Below the pieces are notes generated by a model that did not search any database, was not told the origin of the DNA, and saw nothing but the letters and a program-made list of their open reading frames with translations. Below, one piece after another: positions 45,424 through 53,583 of a DNA stretch of 64,000 nt. Both the position numbers and the translations under genes were made by a program. The stretch is from Aliikangiella sp. G2MR2-5 (lineage in GTDB: Bacteria > Pseudomonadota > Gammaproteobacteria > Enterobacterales > Kangiellaceae): assembly GCF_015687155.1 (NCBI RefSeq), contig NZ_JADPQF010000001.1, forward strand, positions 372,001 to 436,000, read 5' to 3'. Each line of letters starts with the position of its first letter. The stretch's first letter is position 1.

Positions 45424-45452
45424 TTGACAGAAGTGGCAATAATGACATTTAA
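45424..45452 (+). promoter_or_regulatory. Candidate promoter of the GlxA-type regulator
   Basis: TTGACA (45424-45429), a 17-base spacer and ATTTAA (45447-45452), 45 bases before the ATG. The -10 is weak, as expected for an activator-dependent promoter. Confidence 0.4.
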
Positions 45453-45497
45453 TGTGTCTATATGGACAATTGATGGCATTCTGGTTGGTTAAATGCG

Positions 45498-46484
45498 ATG
45501 AAAAAAGTATATGTACTTGCTGCAAATGAAGCTCTGGCGACCGGGGTTACCGGGCCTATGGATATGTTTAACCTGGCGAATACACTATGGCACAAGCAGC
45601 AAAGGAATCAGTTTGACCCCCTGTTTGATATTCAGTTGGCGGGTCTAGATAAGAATCCGATCAAGATTTCTGGCGGGCTGGATGTTGTTCCTGCTATCGC
45701 GATCGACGAAATTGAACAAGCTGACCTGCTGTTTATTGCCGCTCACAATTTTACGGTGAAATCCGCATTAAAAGCTTATTGTCAGTCGATTGCGAGCAAA
45801 GCTGAAAGCATCAAAAGACTGCATGCCGATGGCTGCAGGATAGCAGCATATTGTTCGGGGACTTTCGCCCTTGCCGGTCTGGGCATGTTGGATGATAAAA
45901 AGGCTACCACCAGCTGGTGGTTCAAAGATTATTTTCATTCGACTTACCCAAAAGTTGAAATTGACATGTCTCGTCTGGTTGTTGAGCAGGATGGAGTATG
46001 GACTGCAGGAGCAACGACTTCCTATCTGGATCTTTGCCTTAACCTGATTGAACAGTTAGCCGGACAGGAAATTTCCAATATGTTATCGAAAATTATGTTA
46101 CAGGATACGCAGAAACGCTCGCAGCTTCCATTTTTGGCTATTCCAGAGTCAATCGATCATGGTGACTCGGTTATTGCTGAAAGTCAGCAATGGATCCAGA
46201 AGCACTATCATCAAAATTTTAATCTTGATTTGCTTGCCGACAACGTTGCTATGAGTAAAAGAAACTATATCCGACGCTTTAAAAAAGCGGTGGGTGAAAC
46301 CCCGAATGTCTATTTACAAAGAATTCGAGTAGAAGCCGCAAAGCGCTATCTGGAAACTTCAGAGTTAACATTGCAGAAAATTGTTGAAAGGGTGGGCTAC
46401 GATGATGTCAGTGCGTTTAGAAAAGTGTTCCAGAAAATAACCAGTCTGACCCCGAAAAGCTATCGACTACGCTTTGCCAGATAG
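45498..46484 (+). CDS. GlxA-family AraC-type transcriptional regulator
   Basis: 328 aa. Residues ~1-190 form a DJ-1/PfpI-like domain (VTGPMDMFNLANTLW, nucleophile-elbow Cys in IAAYCSGTFALAGLGMLD, then KKATTSWWFKDYF). The last ~100 residues are an AraC DNA-binding domain with two helix-turn-helices (LDLLADNVAMSKRNYIRRF, LQKIVERVGYDDVSAFRKVF, then TPKSYRLRF). Members activate catabolic or stress genes in response to small amides such as betaines or arginine. The gene stands alone, so its target is not evident. Confidence 0.88.
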   Translation: MKKVYVLAANEALATGVTGPMDMFNLANTLWHKQQRNQFDPLFDIQLAGLDKNPIKISGGLDVVPAIAIDEIEQADLLFIAAHNFTVKSALKAYCQSIASKAESIKRLHADGCRIAAYCSGTFALAGLGMLDDKKATTSWWFKDYFHSTYPKVEIDMSRLVVEQDGVWTAGATTSYLDLCLNLIEQLAGQEISNMLSKIMLQDTQKRSQLPFLAIPESIDHGDSVIAESQQWIQKHYHQNFNLDLLADNVAMSKRNYIRRFKKAVGETPNVYLQRIRVEAAKRYLETSELTLQKIVERVGYDDVSAFRKVFQKITSLTPKSYRLRFAR

Positions 46485-46518
46485 ACAGAGGAACTGGCTT
46501 ATTTTCGTCCTACTCAGC

Positions 46519-47547
46519 TTACATTGTGTTAACACAGTTTCGACCATTATGTTTTGAACGATAAAGCGCCTTATCCGCCTCATCTAACCCTTCGGTCAGT
46601 GTTTGCGCACTGTTGACCTGAGTAACACCAAAAGAAAGAGTTATCGCATCCAGTGTTTTATGGTCTGATTTTTTTCTTATTCTAAGATGTTCAATTTTTT
46701 TGCGGAGTTGATCGGCAACTTTTGCTCCGTGCTCTTTCTTGGTTTGTGGAAGTAGTATCACAAACTCTTCTCCACCAAAGCGAGCAACAACATCTGTTCC
46801 TTTTACGCCTTTAGCCAATGTATTGGCAACCTGTTTTAGAACATTGTCTCCGAACAGATGCCCATGCTTGTCATTAAATTGTTTAAAGTGATCGATATCC
46901 GCCAAAATTACAGATACCGGAAAACTCTTACGTTGAGTTTGTAGTTCTCTGAAGGCTTCTTCCAGGCCTTCTCGGTTCAATACCTGAGTGAGTGAGTCTC
47001 GGTTAACTTTATCTTTAATTTCCAGATGCTCGTTTTGAAGCTGTTTTATTTCTTGAGTGGCTTCTTTTAGCCGCTCTTCAAGAACTTGGGCTTTTTCATG
47101 AATCTTTTCTGTTTCAGCGATTAGTAGCGAGATTACATTGATTCGAGAGTCTCCCGAAGTAGAAATCAAAAGCGGCTGCATTTCTTCCAGTGCTCCAGAA
47201 TAACTCTTCAAATGGTTTTGGGTATCGGAAACATTGTGAATAGCATTATTGGCAAGTTTGTTAATTTTCTGTGAGAACAAGCGTAGCCTGGCTTCCTGTT
47301 TCGAAGAGATGAAATCTTCATAGATTTGTTTAATTTGCTCATAAAGATCTTCTGGAGAGCCTGATAATTGTTCAATACGACTTTTTAGTTCTGGACTGGG
47401 ACGGGAGAGCATTTCAAATAGAACATGGTAGCAGTAGGGATCTGCCGGGAGGTGTAAATCTCTCAGGGTTGCCAGGGCTTGTCTGGACAATGCCCCAGAT
47501 GACCTGATCACCTTCTTGAAATTTTCGTCTTGAGAATCTTCCGCCAT
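46519..47547 (-). CDS. GGDEF-domain diguanylate cyclase
   Basis: 342 aa. The N-terminal ~160 residues have no membrane segment or known sensor; a coiled coil (EKIHEKAQVLEERLKEATQE) leads into the GGDEF domain (DSLTQVLNREGLEEAF, DIDHFKQFNDKHGHLFGDN). The active site is GGEEF, which fits an active enzyme making cyclic-di-GMP. The inhibitory site normally RxxD five residues before it reads KGTD, so product inhibition is probably absent. Convergent with the GlxA gene; its neighbourhood also contains an HD-GYP gene of the opposite activity. Confidence 0.88.
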   Translation of the reverse strand: MAEDSQDENFKKVIRSSGALSRQALATLRDLHLPADPYCYHVLFEMLSRPSPELKSRIEQLSGSPEDLYEQIKQIYEDFISSKQEARLRLFSQKINKLANNAIHNVSDTQNHLKSYSGALEEMQPLLISTSGDSRINVISLLIAETEKIHEKAQVLEERLKEATQEIKQLQNEHLEIKDKVNRDSLTQVLNREGLEEAFRELQTQRKSFPVSVILADIDHFKQFNDKHGHLFGDNVLKQVANTLAKGVKGTDVVARFGGEEFVILLPQTKKEHGAKVADQLRKKIEHLRIRKKSDHKTLDAITLSFGVTQVNSAQTLTEGLDEADKALYRSKHNGRNCVNTM

Positions 47548-47704
47548 AGCTATAAGCGACTCGGTTGCCGTAATTTTTATACTAGACTATTACTGGCTAA
47601 ATAGTGGGAAAATCTCAGCATTTTCCATTGTATATACTCAATTGAATGGTAAATCTTATTCTACAATAATCGTTTTCGATAATGATGGAAAAATCCTGGT
47701 GGAA

Positions 47705-49057
47705 CTAGAAGTTATCCTGAATGATTCTTAAAAAGAAGCTTTTAACCATGGCGATAGCCTCTTTGCTATCCATTTTCTGCTCCTTTGCCAGCTGTTTACC
47801 AATCTTCTGGATTGATTGCCTACCATCCACTCGGGCAGTTAAATCAGCGTACATCCGATGATTAAAAGTAAATGCTTGCAAAGATTGAGAGTTAGGGATC
47901 GGAATGGCTGTATCGATTAGCCAGTCAGGCAAATTCTGCTTTACTGGTGGAAGCGAGACCTGGCTGACTTTGCGCGCGCGCCAGGCAAAAACGGTTTCCA
48001 TTCGATACCCGGCATTATAGGGCGACTTAAGGTAGGGAATTTCTTTTTGCTCATATTTTTCCAGCTCAAACCCTGCTTCTTTGATAACCGCTTTTATTTC
48101 TTCTGCAGTGTAGCAATTAGCCAGCTTTGACTGGTTAAATGCCAAACTTCCAAAGTTTATCCAGCTGCCACCTTCGGGCAAATAGTGGTTTAGTGTTTGC
48201 GCAAAACAAGTCAATTCCTGTGGCTGTACGTCAATAAGCCATGGTGTCACTAAAGTATCGATCGCTTGCGCTGCTATAGCCGGTCGGCTGGCATCGCTAA
48301 ATACAAAATGAAAGTTATCAGGTTTCGTACTTGTCGGAAGAATTTTATGATTAACCGCAACAGACTCTGCGTTCCGTGGCTGAGCAGGAAATTCGGGTAG
48401 TAAAATACCATTACCTTGAATGATTTTCTGAGCGGCAAACAGTAGAAGTGGGTTGATGTCGTTCGCGATGGTCAGCTCCGGGGTTAATGCCATGTGTAGG
48501 TCATAACCAATACGACAGCCTCCGGCGCCAAGTATAAGAAGTTTGTTTACCGGTATATCAATCGTCTGAGATAGTATCAGTGCCAGACTTTCACTGTTTT
48601 CCTCATCTCCCCAAACCCAGTCTCTATAAATATTTGCCTCATAGCTTAACAGGTTGAGCGTGATTGGAGCCCGATCACTGAGCGCATCATAAACAGGTTT
48701 TCCGGCGACTTTTGCTGAGAGAATCGGTGAAACCAGTTGGTTGACTGACTGCGCGAACAGGCTCTTGCTTTCTATCAGTTTTTCTAAGCGTGGAATAACC
48801 AATGGTTTTGCATTTTTTAACTCGTTCTGAAGTAGTCTGATTTCATTTTGAATTACTTGATTAAAATGATTGAGTTTTACGCTCCAGTCTACCATTGAAT
48901 GAAGAGGATTATTCAACAGCCAGGGAATGCCCTTGATGATCGGGTAGTGATGAAGATTATCTTCGCTGGAAAGCTGAATACCATCGAGACAAAGTTGGGA
49001 GCCCGTTGCCGGGCAGGCCAATAATGAAAGGAGATGTTGGTCAACATTGGGTGCCAT
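47705..49057 (-). CDS. Trm112-like domain fused to N2227-type methyltransferase
   Basis: 450 aa. The N-terminus is Trm112-like (HLLSLLACPATGSQLCLDG). The central region is a class I methyltransferase with LLILGAGGCRIGYDLH as SAM site; TLVTPWLIDVQ and GGSWINFGSLAF resemble the carnosine N-methyltransferase (N2227) family. A C-terminal ~70-residue helical part (YADLTARVDGRQSIQKIGKQ) resembles winged-helix PqqD-like domains. It may methylate a His-containing peptide or similar substrate; the substrate is unknown. It lies 76 bases downstream of the M28 peptidase gene on the same strand. Confidence 0.62.
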   Translation of the reverse strand: MAPNVDQHLLSLLACPATGSQLCLDGIQLSSEDNLHHYPIIKGIPWLLNNPLHSMVDWSVKLNHFNQVIQNEIRLLQNELKNAKPLVIPRLEKLIESKSLFAQSVNQLVSPILSAKVAGKPVYDALSDRAPITLNLLSYEANIYRDWVWGDEENSESLALILSQTIDIPVNKLLILGAGGCRIGYDLHMALTPELTIANDINPLLLFAAQKIIQGNGILLPEFPAQPRNAESVAVNHKILPTSTKPDNFHFVFSDASRPAIAAQAIDTLVTPWLIDVQPQELTCFAQTLNHYLPEGGSWINFGSLAFNQSKLANCYTAEEIKAVIKEAGFELEKYEQKEIPYLKSPYNAGYRMETVFAWRARKVSQVSLPPVKQNLPDWLIDTAIPIPNSQSLQAFTFNHRMYADLTARVDGRQSIQKIGKQLAKEQKMDSKEAIAMVKSFFLRIIQDNF

Positions 49058-49133
49058 TATCAGCCATTCCTTTGTTAGGTTGTGCTTGTGCTAGTCTATT
49101 TTCAGCCTGGATTACCAGTATAAACCTTTTCGA

Positions 49134-50489
49134 CTAAAAATAATTTCCTTTTGGACGAACTTTGCTCGTATCGACTCTGTCTGGCTTATCAGAGCCGTCG
49201 ATCAGGCTTTCAACGGCTTCGGCTAAGGTCGATATTACCTGATGCATTGATTCCAGGTCCAGAGTACCTATCTCATCACTGGGCTGATGATAGTGTTGAT
49301 CTTTATCGATTTGAGAGCTTGAGAAGCTATGAGCCGGAACTCCCAGCCGCGCCAGAGTGGCATTGTCTGAACGATAGAACAGCTGCTGTTCAGGATATGG
49401 GTCCTGAAAAATTTCTTTATTCAAACGCTTCAAGTTTTTGTTCAGGATTTGCGCCAGACTGCTTCGTTCAAAACCTGTCATCCACAGTGCGCCTTTTCCA
49501 AATTTCGATGGTTTGCCAATCATTTCGATATTCAGCATGGCAATGATCTTTTCTGGCGGTAGTTGCTCTGAAAAGTAGCGAGAGCCAAAGCCTCCGATTT
49601 CTTCTGCGGTAAAAGCGACAAAAATCAAGGTTCGCTCGTTATTGCCTTTTCGCGCAAAGTATTCGGCTAGATTAATAACCGCGCTTGTTCCTGAGGCATC
49701 ATCGTCGGCACCATTGTAAATATTATCTTCGTGTTTTGGCTTCTCCGAGGATGATGAGTGTGCATGAGTATCTGCATTATTCTCATGTACTCCCAGATGA
49801 TCATAATGTGCAGAAAAAAGTACAAATTCATCAGCAAGTTTTCTTCCCGGGAGCACACCTACAACATTGGTTAAGGTTTGGTGCTCAATCGCCATTTGGG
49901 CCCTAATACTGTAAGAGTTTTTAACCGCACTATTGGACAAGATAAAAACGGCTGAAGGACCGCTATTGATTTGAAACTGGTTTAGTCCTCTTGATAAAAA
50001 TTTCTGGTATCTTGAAAAGATTTCTTGATGGCTTGGATCAACAGTAACCAGATAATTATCTGGGCTCTGATTGATTTTTCCTACCTCGTCTCTGAAACTA
50101 TCTATGGGCCCAATATGTAATTGCTTTACAGAAGAAGTTTTTTTCCAGGAGAGACTTTCATGGTTTGTCATCAGAATTATTTTAGCCTGGTCAATAGTGG
50201 TTCCATTGAGCGTAGCATTAACTGTTTTGGGAAAAACTTGGTAAAGCTTGAATTTCTGCTCAAAGCTTTTAAGACCATCAAAATTATCCAGACCAATTTC
50301 ATGAAACCTTTTTGCAATATATTCGGCAGCTTTATTGGCCCCAGAAGTAGCTGTTTTTCTGCCCGACATTTCATCACTGGCTAATTCAGTTACATCATTC
50401 GTCAATTTTTCCAGTGAGATAGAGTTCGCCTGGACTTGCGCGACCATACAAAAAAAAGAAAAAAATAAAGCGGGAGAGGCTATTTTCAT
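49134..50489 (-). CDS. Secreted M28-family zinc aminopeptidase
   Basis: 451 aa with a signal peptide (ALFFSFFCMVAQVQANS). The metallopeptidase domain has the zinc-site motifs SAHYDHLG, NGADDDASGTSAVINLAE and FTAEEIGGFGSRYF, with the remaining ligands downstream (MLNIEMIGKP and the late HSFSSSQIDKDQHYH). Between the first and second motif is an unusual His/Ser-rich insertion (ADTHAHSSSSEKPKHE). It is likely a periplasmic or extracellular aminopeptidase. Confidence 0.88.
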   Translation of the reverse strand: MKIASPALFFSFFCMVAQVQANSISLEKLTNDVTELASDEMSGRKTATSGANKAAEYIAKRFHEIGLDNFDGLKSFEQKFKLYQVFPKTVNATLNGTTIDQAKIILMTNHESLSWKKTSSVKQLHIGPIDSFRDEVGKINQSPDNYLVTVDPSHQEIFSRYQKFLSRGLNQFQINSGPSAVFILSNSAVKNSYSIRAQMAIEHQTLTNVVGVLPGRKLADEFVLFSAHYDHLGVHENNADTHAHSSSSEKPKHEDNIYNGADDDASGTSAVINLAEYFARKGNNERTLIFVAFTAEEIGGFGSRYFSEQLPPEKIIAMLNIEMIGKPSKFGKGALWMTGFERSSLAQILNKNLKRLNKEIFQDPYPEQQLFYRSDNATLARLGVPAHSFSSSQIDKDQHYHQPSDEIGTLDLESMHQVISTLAEAVESLIDGSDKPDRVDTSKVRPKGNYF

Positions 50490-50630
50490 TAGTTACGTAA
50501 ACTCCATAGTGTTCTACCGCAACTCTTGACAAATTTGTGCAGAATAGTCAGACATAAATTACTTTTTCGTATTTAGTCGAGAATTCCTTTGTTACCACAA
50601 TGAGAGGCGGAAATATTTTAGAAAACAGAT

Positions 50631-51875
50631 TTATTGATGCGCGACCAGCCCATCAGTGATGAAATTTTCCAGATTAATTCCATAGGCCCCATTAGGGAGA
50701 ACGGATTTAACCTGATAGAGAGAGCCTGAAGAGTGAACTGCCATATGACTAAGGTCAACAACTTTTTCATAACCAGATTCTTTCTTTTCATCAGTAACTA
50801 AAAGGATTCTGGGCTTGAGTTTTTGCGCCTGATAGACTTTTAGCACGATACCAACTTCGCCTGTTTTCAGCTCGACTAGAGAGCCTACCGGATAGATACC
50901 CATCCATTCAATAAATTTCTCTACCAATTCTTTATCAAAATGTTTCCCGGCATTATCTCTGAGTATACCAAACGCGGTTGAGGGTGACTTGGCGGATGAA
51001 TAAATTCTCTCGCTGGTTACAGCATCGTAGGTGTCCACTATGGTAACCAGTCGTGTATATTTTGATATCTGATGACTTTGAATTTTCCTGGGATAACCTT
51101 CACCATTCAAGCGTTCATGGTGAGAGTGTGCAATATCAATCGCTATTTCGGATAGCGCTGGTTTTCGCTTAAGAATCTTAAAGCCTTCGATAGCATGATC
51201 TTTCATGATATTGAATTCTGCTGGTGTCAATTTTCCCGGTTTATTGAGTATTTTATCCGGGACTTTCATTTTGCCGACATCATGCAGCAGGGCACCTATA
51301 CCAAGGCATTTCAGATCCTCTTCTTCAAAGCCTACGTAGCGACCGAATGCGATTGCCATTATTGCTACTCGAAGGCAATGCTCGGCAGTATATTCATCTG
51401 CATTTTTAATATTGCTTAGTAGTAAAAGCGCATCCTGATTACTCAAAATGCTCTCGATACAGTCTTCCACCGCAACCTTGACTGAATTCAGATCAAAATC
51501 TTCATCATTGAGTACACTTTGCATGACATCCTTGACCAGCTTTCGAGAGCTCTTGTAATAGCTATTGGCTCTGGGCAGCTCGAAACTTAACTCATTGTTT
51601 AAACGGCTTTTAACCTCTTCCTGAGAGCCAGAAAAGTCAGGATTGGCTTTGCTTTTCAGGTAAGCGTGATAAGCTTCACGCGATTTAAAGTCGACATACA
51701 CCCAGCGACACTCTTTCTGGACCTCGAGGATGTCATCTTCTGTAGAAAGAGGGAATCCCTGGAACAGAAAGGGAGAGTCGCTCCATTTTTTGTCGAGTTC
51801 ACTCACATACATACCCAGCTCAAGATTTGCTGTATTGACTTTAACTCTTTTAAGGTAAGTATATTCGCTAGTCAT
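50631..51875 (-). CDS. HD-GYP cyclic-di-GMP phosphodiesterase
   Basis: 414 aa. An N-terminal DUF3391-like domain (about 1-90, VKVNTANLELGMYVSELDKK) is followed by the HD-GYP domain with HDVGKMKVPDKILNKPGKL, HSHHERLNGEGYPRKI and the catalytic HD and GYP sites complete. It should cleave cyclic-di-GMP. No membrane segments, so it is cytoplasmic. Together with the GGDEF gene at 46519 it makes a small local c-di-GMP pair. Confidence 0.92.
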   Translation of the reverse strand: MTSEYTYLKRVKVNTANLELGMYVSELDKKWSDSPFLFQGFPLSTEDDILEVQKECRWVYVDFKSREAYHAYLKSKANPDFSGSQEEVKSRLNNELSFELPRANSYYKSSRKLVKDVMQSVLNDEDFDLNSVKVAVEDCIESILSNQDALLLLSNIKNADEYTAEHCLRVAIMAIAFGRYVGFEEEDLKCLGIGALLHDVGKMKVPDKILNKPGKLTPAEFNIMKDHAIEGFKILKRKPALSEIAIDIAHSHHERLNGEGYPRKIQSHQISKYTRLVTIVDTYDAVTSERIYSSAKSPSTAFGILRDNAGKHFDKELVEKFIEWMGIYPVGSLVELKTGEVGIVLKVYQAQKLKPRILLVTDEKKESGYEKVVDLSHMAVHSSGSLYQVKSVLPNGAYGINLENFITDGLVAHQ

Positions 51876-52039
51876 GACCTGTATTTATCTGAGTTCCCCG
51901 AACTTGGCATAAGAACACTTGTTCTTGCTATTGGTGATTCTTTAGAGAGACTTTACATTCTTTAAGTACGAGCCCCCGGCAATTAAAAGATACCGTGAAA
52001 ATAATCATGAGGGAAGCAATAAGTATCTCAAATTGTTAA

Positions 52040-52855
52040 TCACACCTCACATTGCAGATAATTTAGCAGCATCGATTGAGCTGTTTTTAGATCATCAACC
52101 ACAGAGAAGAAGGTCAGGTCTTCTTTGTCGATCAAATGCTGGGCGGCCAAATAGTTAAAATTAATCACTTTCTGCCAGTACTCCTTTCCGTAGAGCAGGA
52201 TAGGGATACGTTCAATTTTTCTGGTCTGTATCAGGGTTAATACTTCTAACAGCTCATCCAGGGTGCCAAATCCACCCGGAAATACGATGATGGCCCTGGC
52301 TCTTTTAAGAAAGTGCATCTTTCTTACAGAGAAATAGTGAAACTGGAACGAAAGCTCTGCCGGAATATAGGGATTAGGCTTTTGTTCACTGGGAATGGTA
52401 ATGTTAAGTCCGATGCTTTTCTGACCCAGCTCGCTGGCGCCGCGGTTCGCTGCTTCCATAATGCCCGGCCCGCCACCGGTTACCAGTCGAGTGTGCACTT
52501 CATTGCAGTCATAAAGGTGTTTGGCCAGCCAGTTGGCCAGAGTTCGGGCATCCTCATAATATCGACTTTGCGCTAGAGAGAGCTGAGCATTTTGCTTGGC
52601 AATATCGATAAGGTGCTTGTTGGTCTTGGAGAGAAGGGCTTTGTCACGAGACAGTTTATCGGCTTTTTCCTGCATAAGTTCGGCGGTGCGTCGGTCTTCA
52701 ATTCGGGCACTACCGAAAAAAACGATGGTTTTGTATATTTTTGCAGTATCAAGCGCTTCCTCTACCAGTAGCCATTCCTGAGAAAGGCGCTCTGCTCTGA
52801 GCTGGTCTTCTTTCTCTTCTTCTATGTCCAGAGGTGGCAGGTGGGGTTTGCTCAT
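52040..52855 (-). CDS. LOG-family protein (Lonely Guy-type nucleoside 5'-monophosphate hydrolase-like)
   Basis: 271 aa. The Rossmann-like LOG fold shows IVFFGSARIEDRRTAELMQ, LVTGGGPGIMEAANRGASEL and the signature FPGGFGTLDELLEVLTLIQ. Bacterial LOG proteins cleave nucleoside monophosphates such as AMP or PRPP-derived nucleotides; many are of uncertain role. A longer N-terminal helical part precedes the fold, as in the TIGR00730 group. Confidence 0.85.
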   Translation of the reverse strand: MSKPHLPPLDIEEEKEDQLRAERLSQEWLLVEEALDTAKIYKTIVFFGSARIEDRRTAELMQEKADKLSRDKALLSKTNKHLIDIAKQNAQLSLAQSRYYEDARTLANWLAKHLYDCNEVHTRLVTGGGPGIMEAANRGASELGQKSIGLNITIPSEQKPNPYIPAELSFQFHYFSVRKMHFLKRARAIIVFPGGFGTLDELLEVLTLIQTRKIERIPILLYGKEYWQKVINFNYLAAQHLIDKEDLTFFSVVDDLKTAQSMLLNYLQCEV

Positions 52856-52944
52856 ATCGAAAGCTTTCGTTAAGTCTTTGATCTGAGGTTAATACACCGC
52901 GCTAATACTTGTCCAGTTTGACTCACTTCCTATCTGGCTGATAT

Positions 52945-53454
52945 CTAAAGAAGCGGTTTCTCCTTTTTGCGAGATTCTTTCGGTAAAAGGACTACTCGAC
53001 TATCGCAGGCGAGGTCCTGCAGACCTCTGTTTTCTTTATCAACAATACACCATAAGGTTCCGATTCCGCCGAGTGAAGCAAATGAGCGGATGTATCCTTC
53101 TTGCCAGGTTAAGAGCTGACCGTCAGGTTTACACAACTTCAGACGCCAGGTTCGCATACCTACCGTCTGGCCACCTTTAACCCAGCACCATACATAGTAA
53201 TACTGAACACAGGCAAATATATAAACCAGCCAGAGAGGGTTGTTAGATAGAGATTGTGAAACTTCAGCGCCACTATAGCCGAACGGTAGTGCGATCAGAG
53301 TGCTCGCAAGCAGTCCTATTACAAGGGCAAGAATAAATACCGCTAAACCGCCAAGCAAGTCATAAACCCATGCGATTATCCGCTTCCAGCAAGATGCCAG
53401 GGTAACTTCGACCATTTTTTGGGGGGGAGGAGCAGTTTTAGCTTTTGACGACAT
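52945..53454 (-). CDS. RDD-family membrane protein
   Basis: About 169 aa from the ATG at 53454 (MSSKAKTAPPPQ); an in-frame TTG at 53496 gives a longer, less likely form. The RDD domain begins LASCWKRIIAWVYDLLGGL, with the Arg-Asp pattern of the family and three membrane segments; WKGGQTVGMRTWRLKL-like features are present as VKGGQTVGMRTWRLKL. RDD proteins are sometimes Na+/H+ antiporters but mostly uncharacterised. Free-standing gene. Confidence 0.8.
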   Translation of the reverse strand: MSSKAKTAPPPQKMVEVTLASCWKRIIAWVYDLLGGLAVFILALVIGLLASTLIALPFGYSGAEVSQSLSNNPLWLVYIFACVQYYYVWCWVKGGQTVGMRTWRLKLCKPDGQLLTWQEGYIRSFASLGGIGTLWCIVDKENRGLQDLACDSRVVLLPKESRKKEKPLL

Positions 53455-53583
53455 GCCTGTGGTTACTCTTGTTACCTTTTGGGTAAATCGGTGCAATTTC
53501 AGTGGCCGCCAAGTCTATCAAATGCGTTTGTGAATGGGAAAGGGATTTCTTATAAGCCGAAATCCCGTTCGGTCATAATCTCT

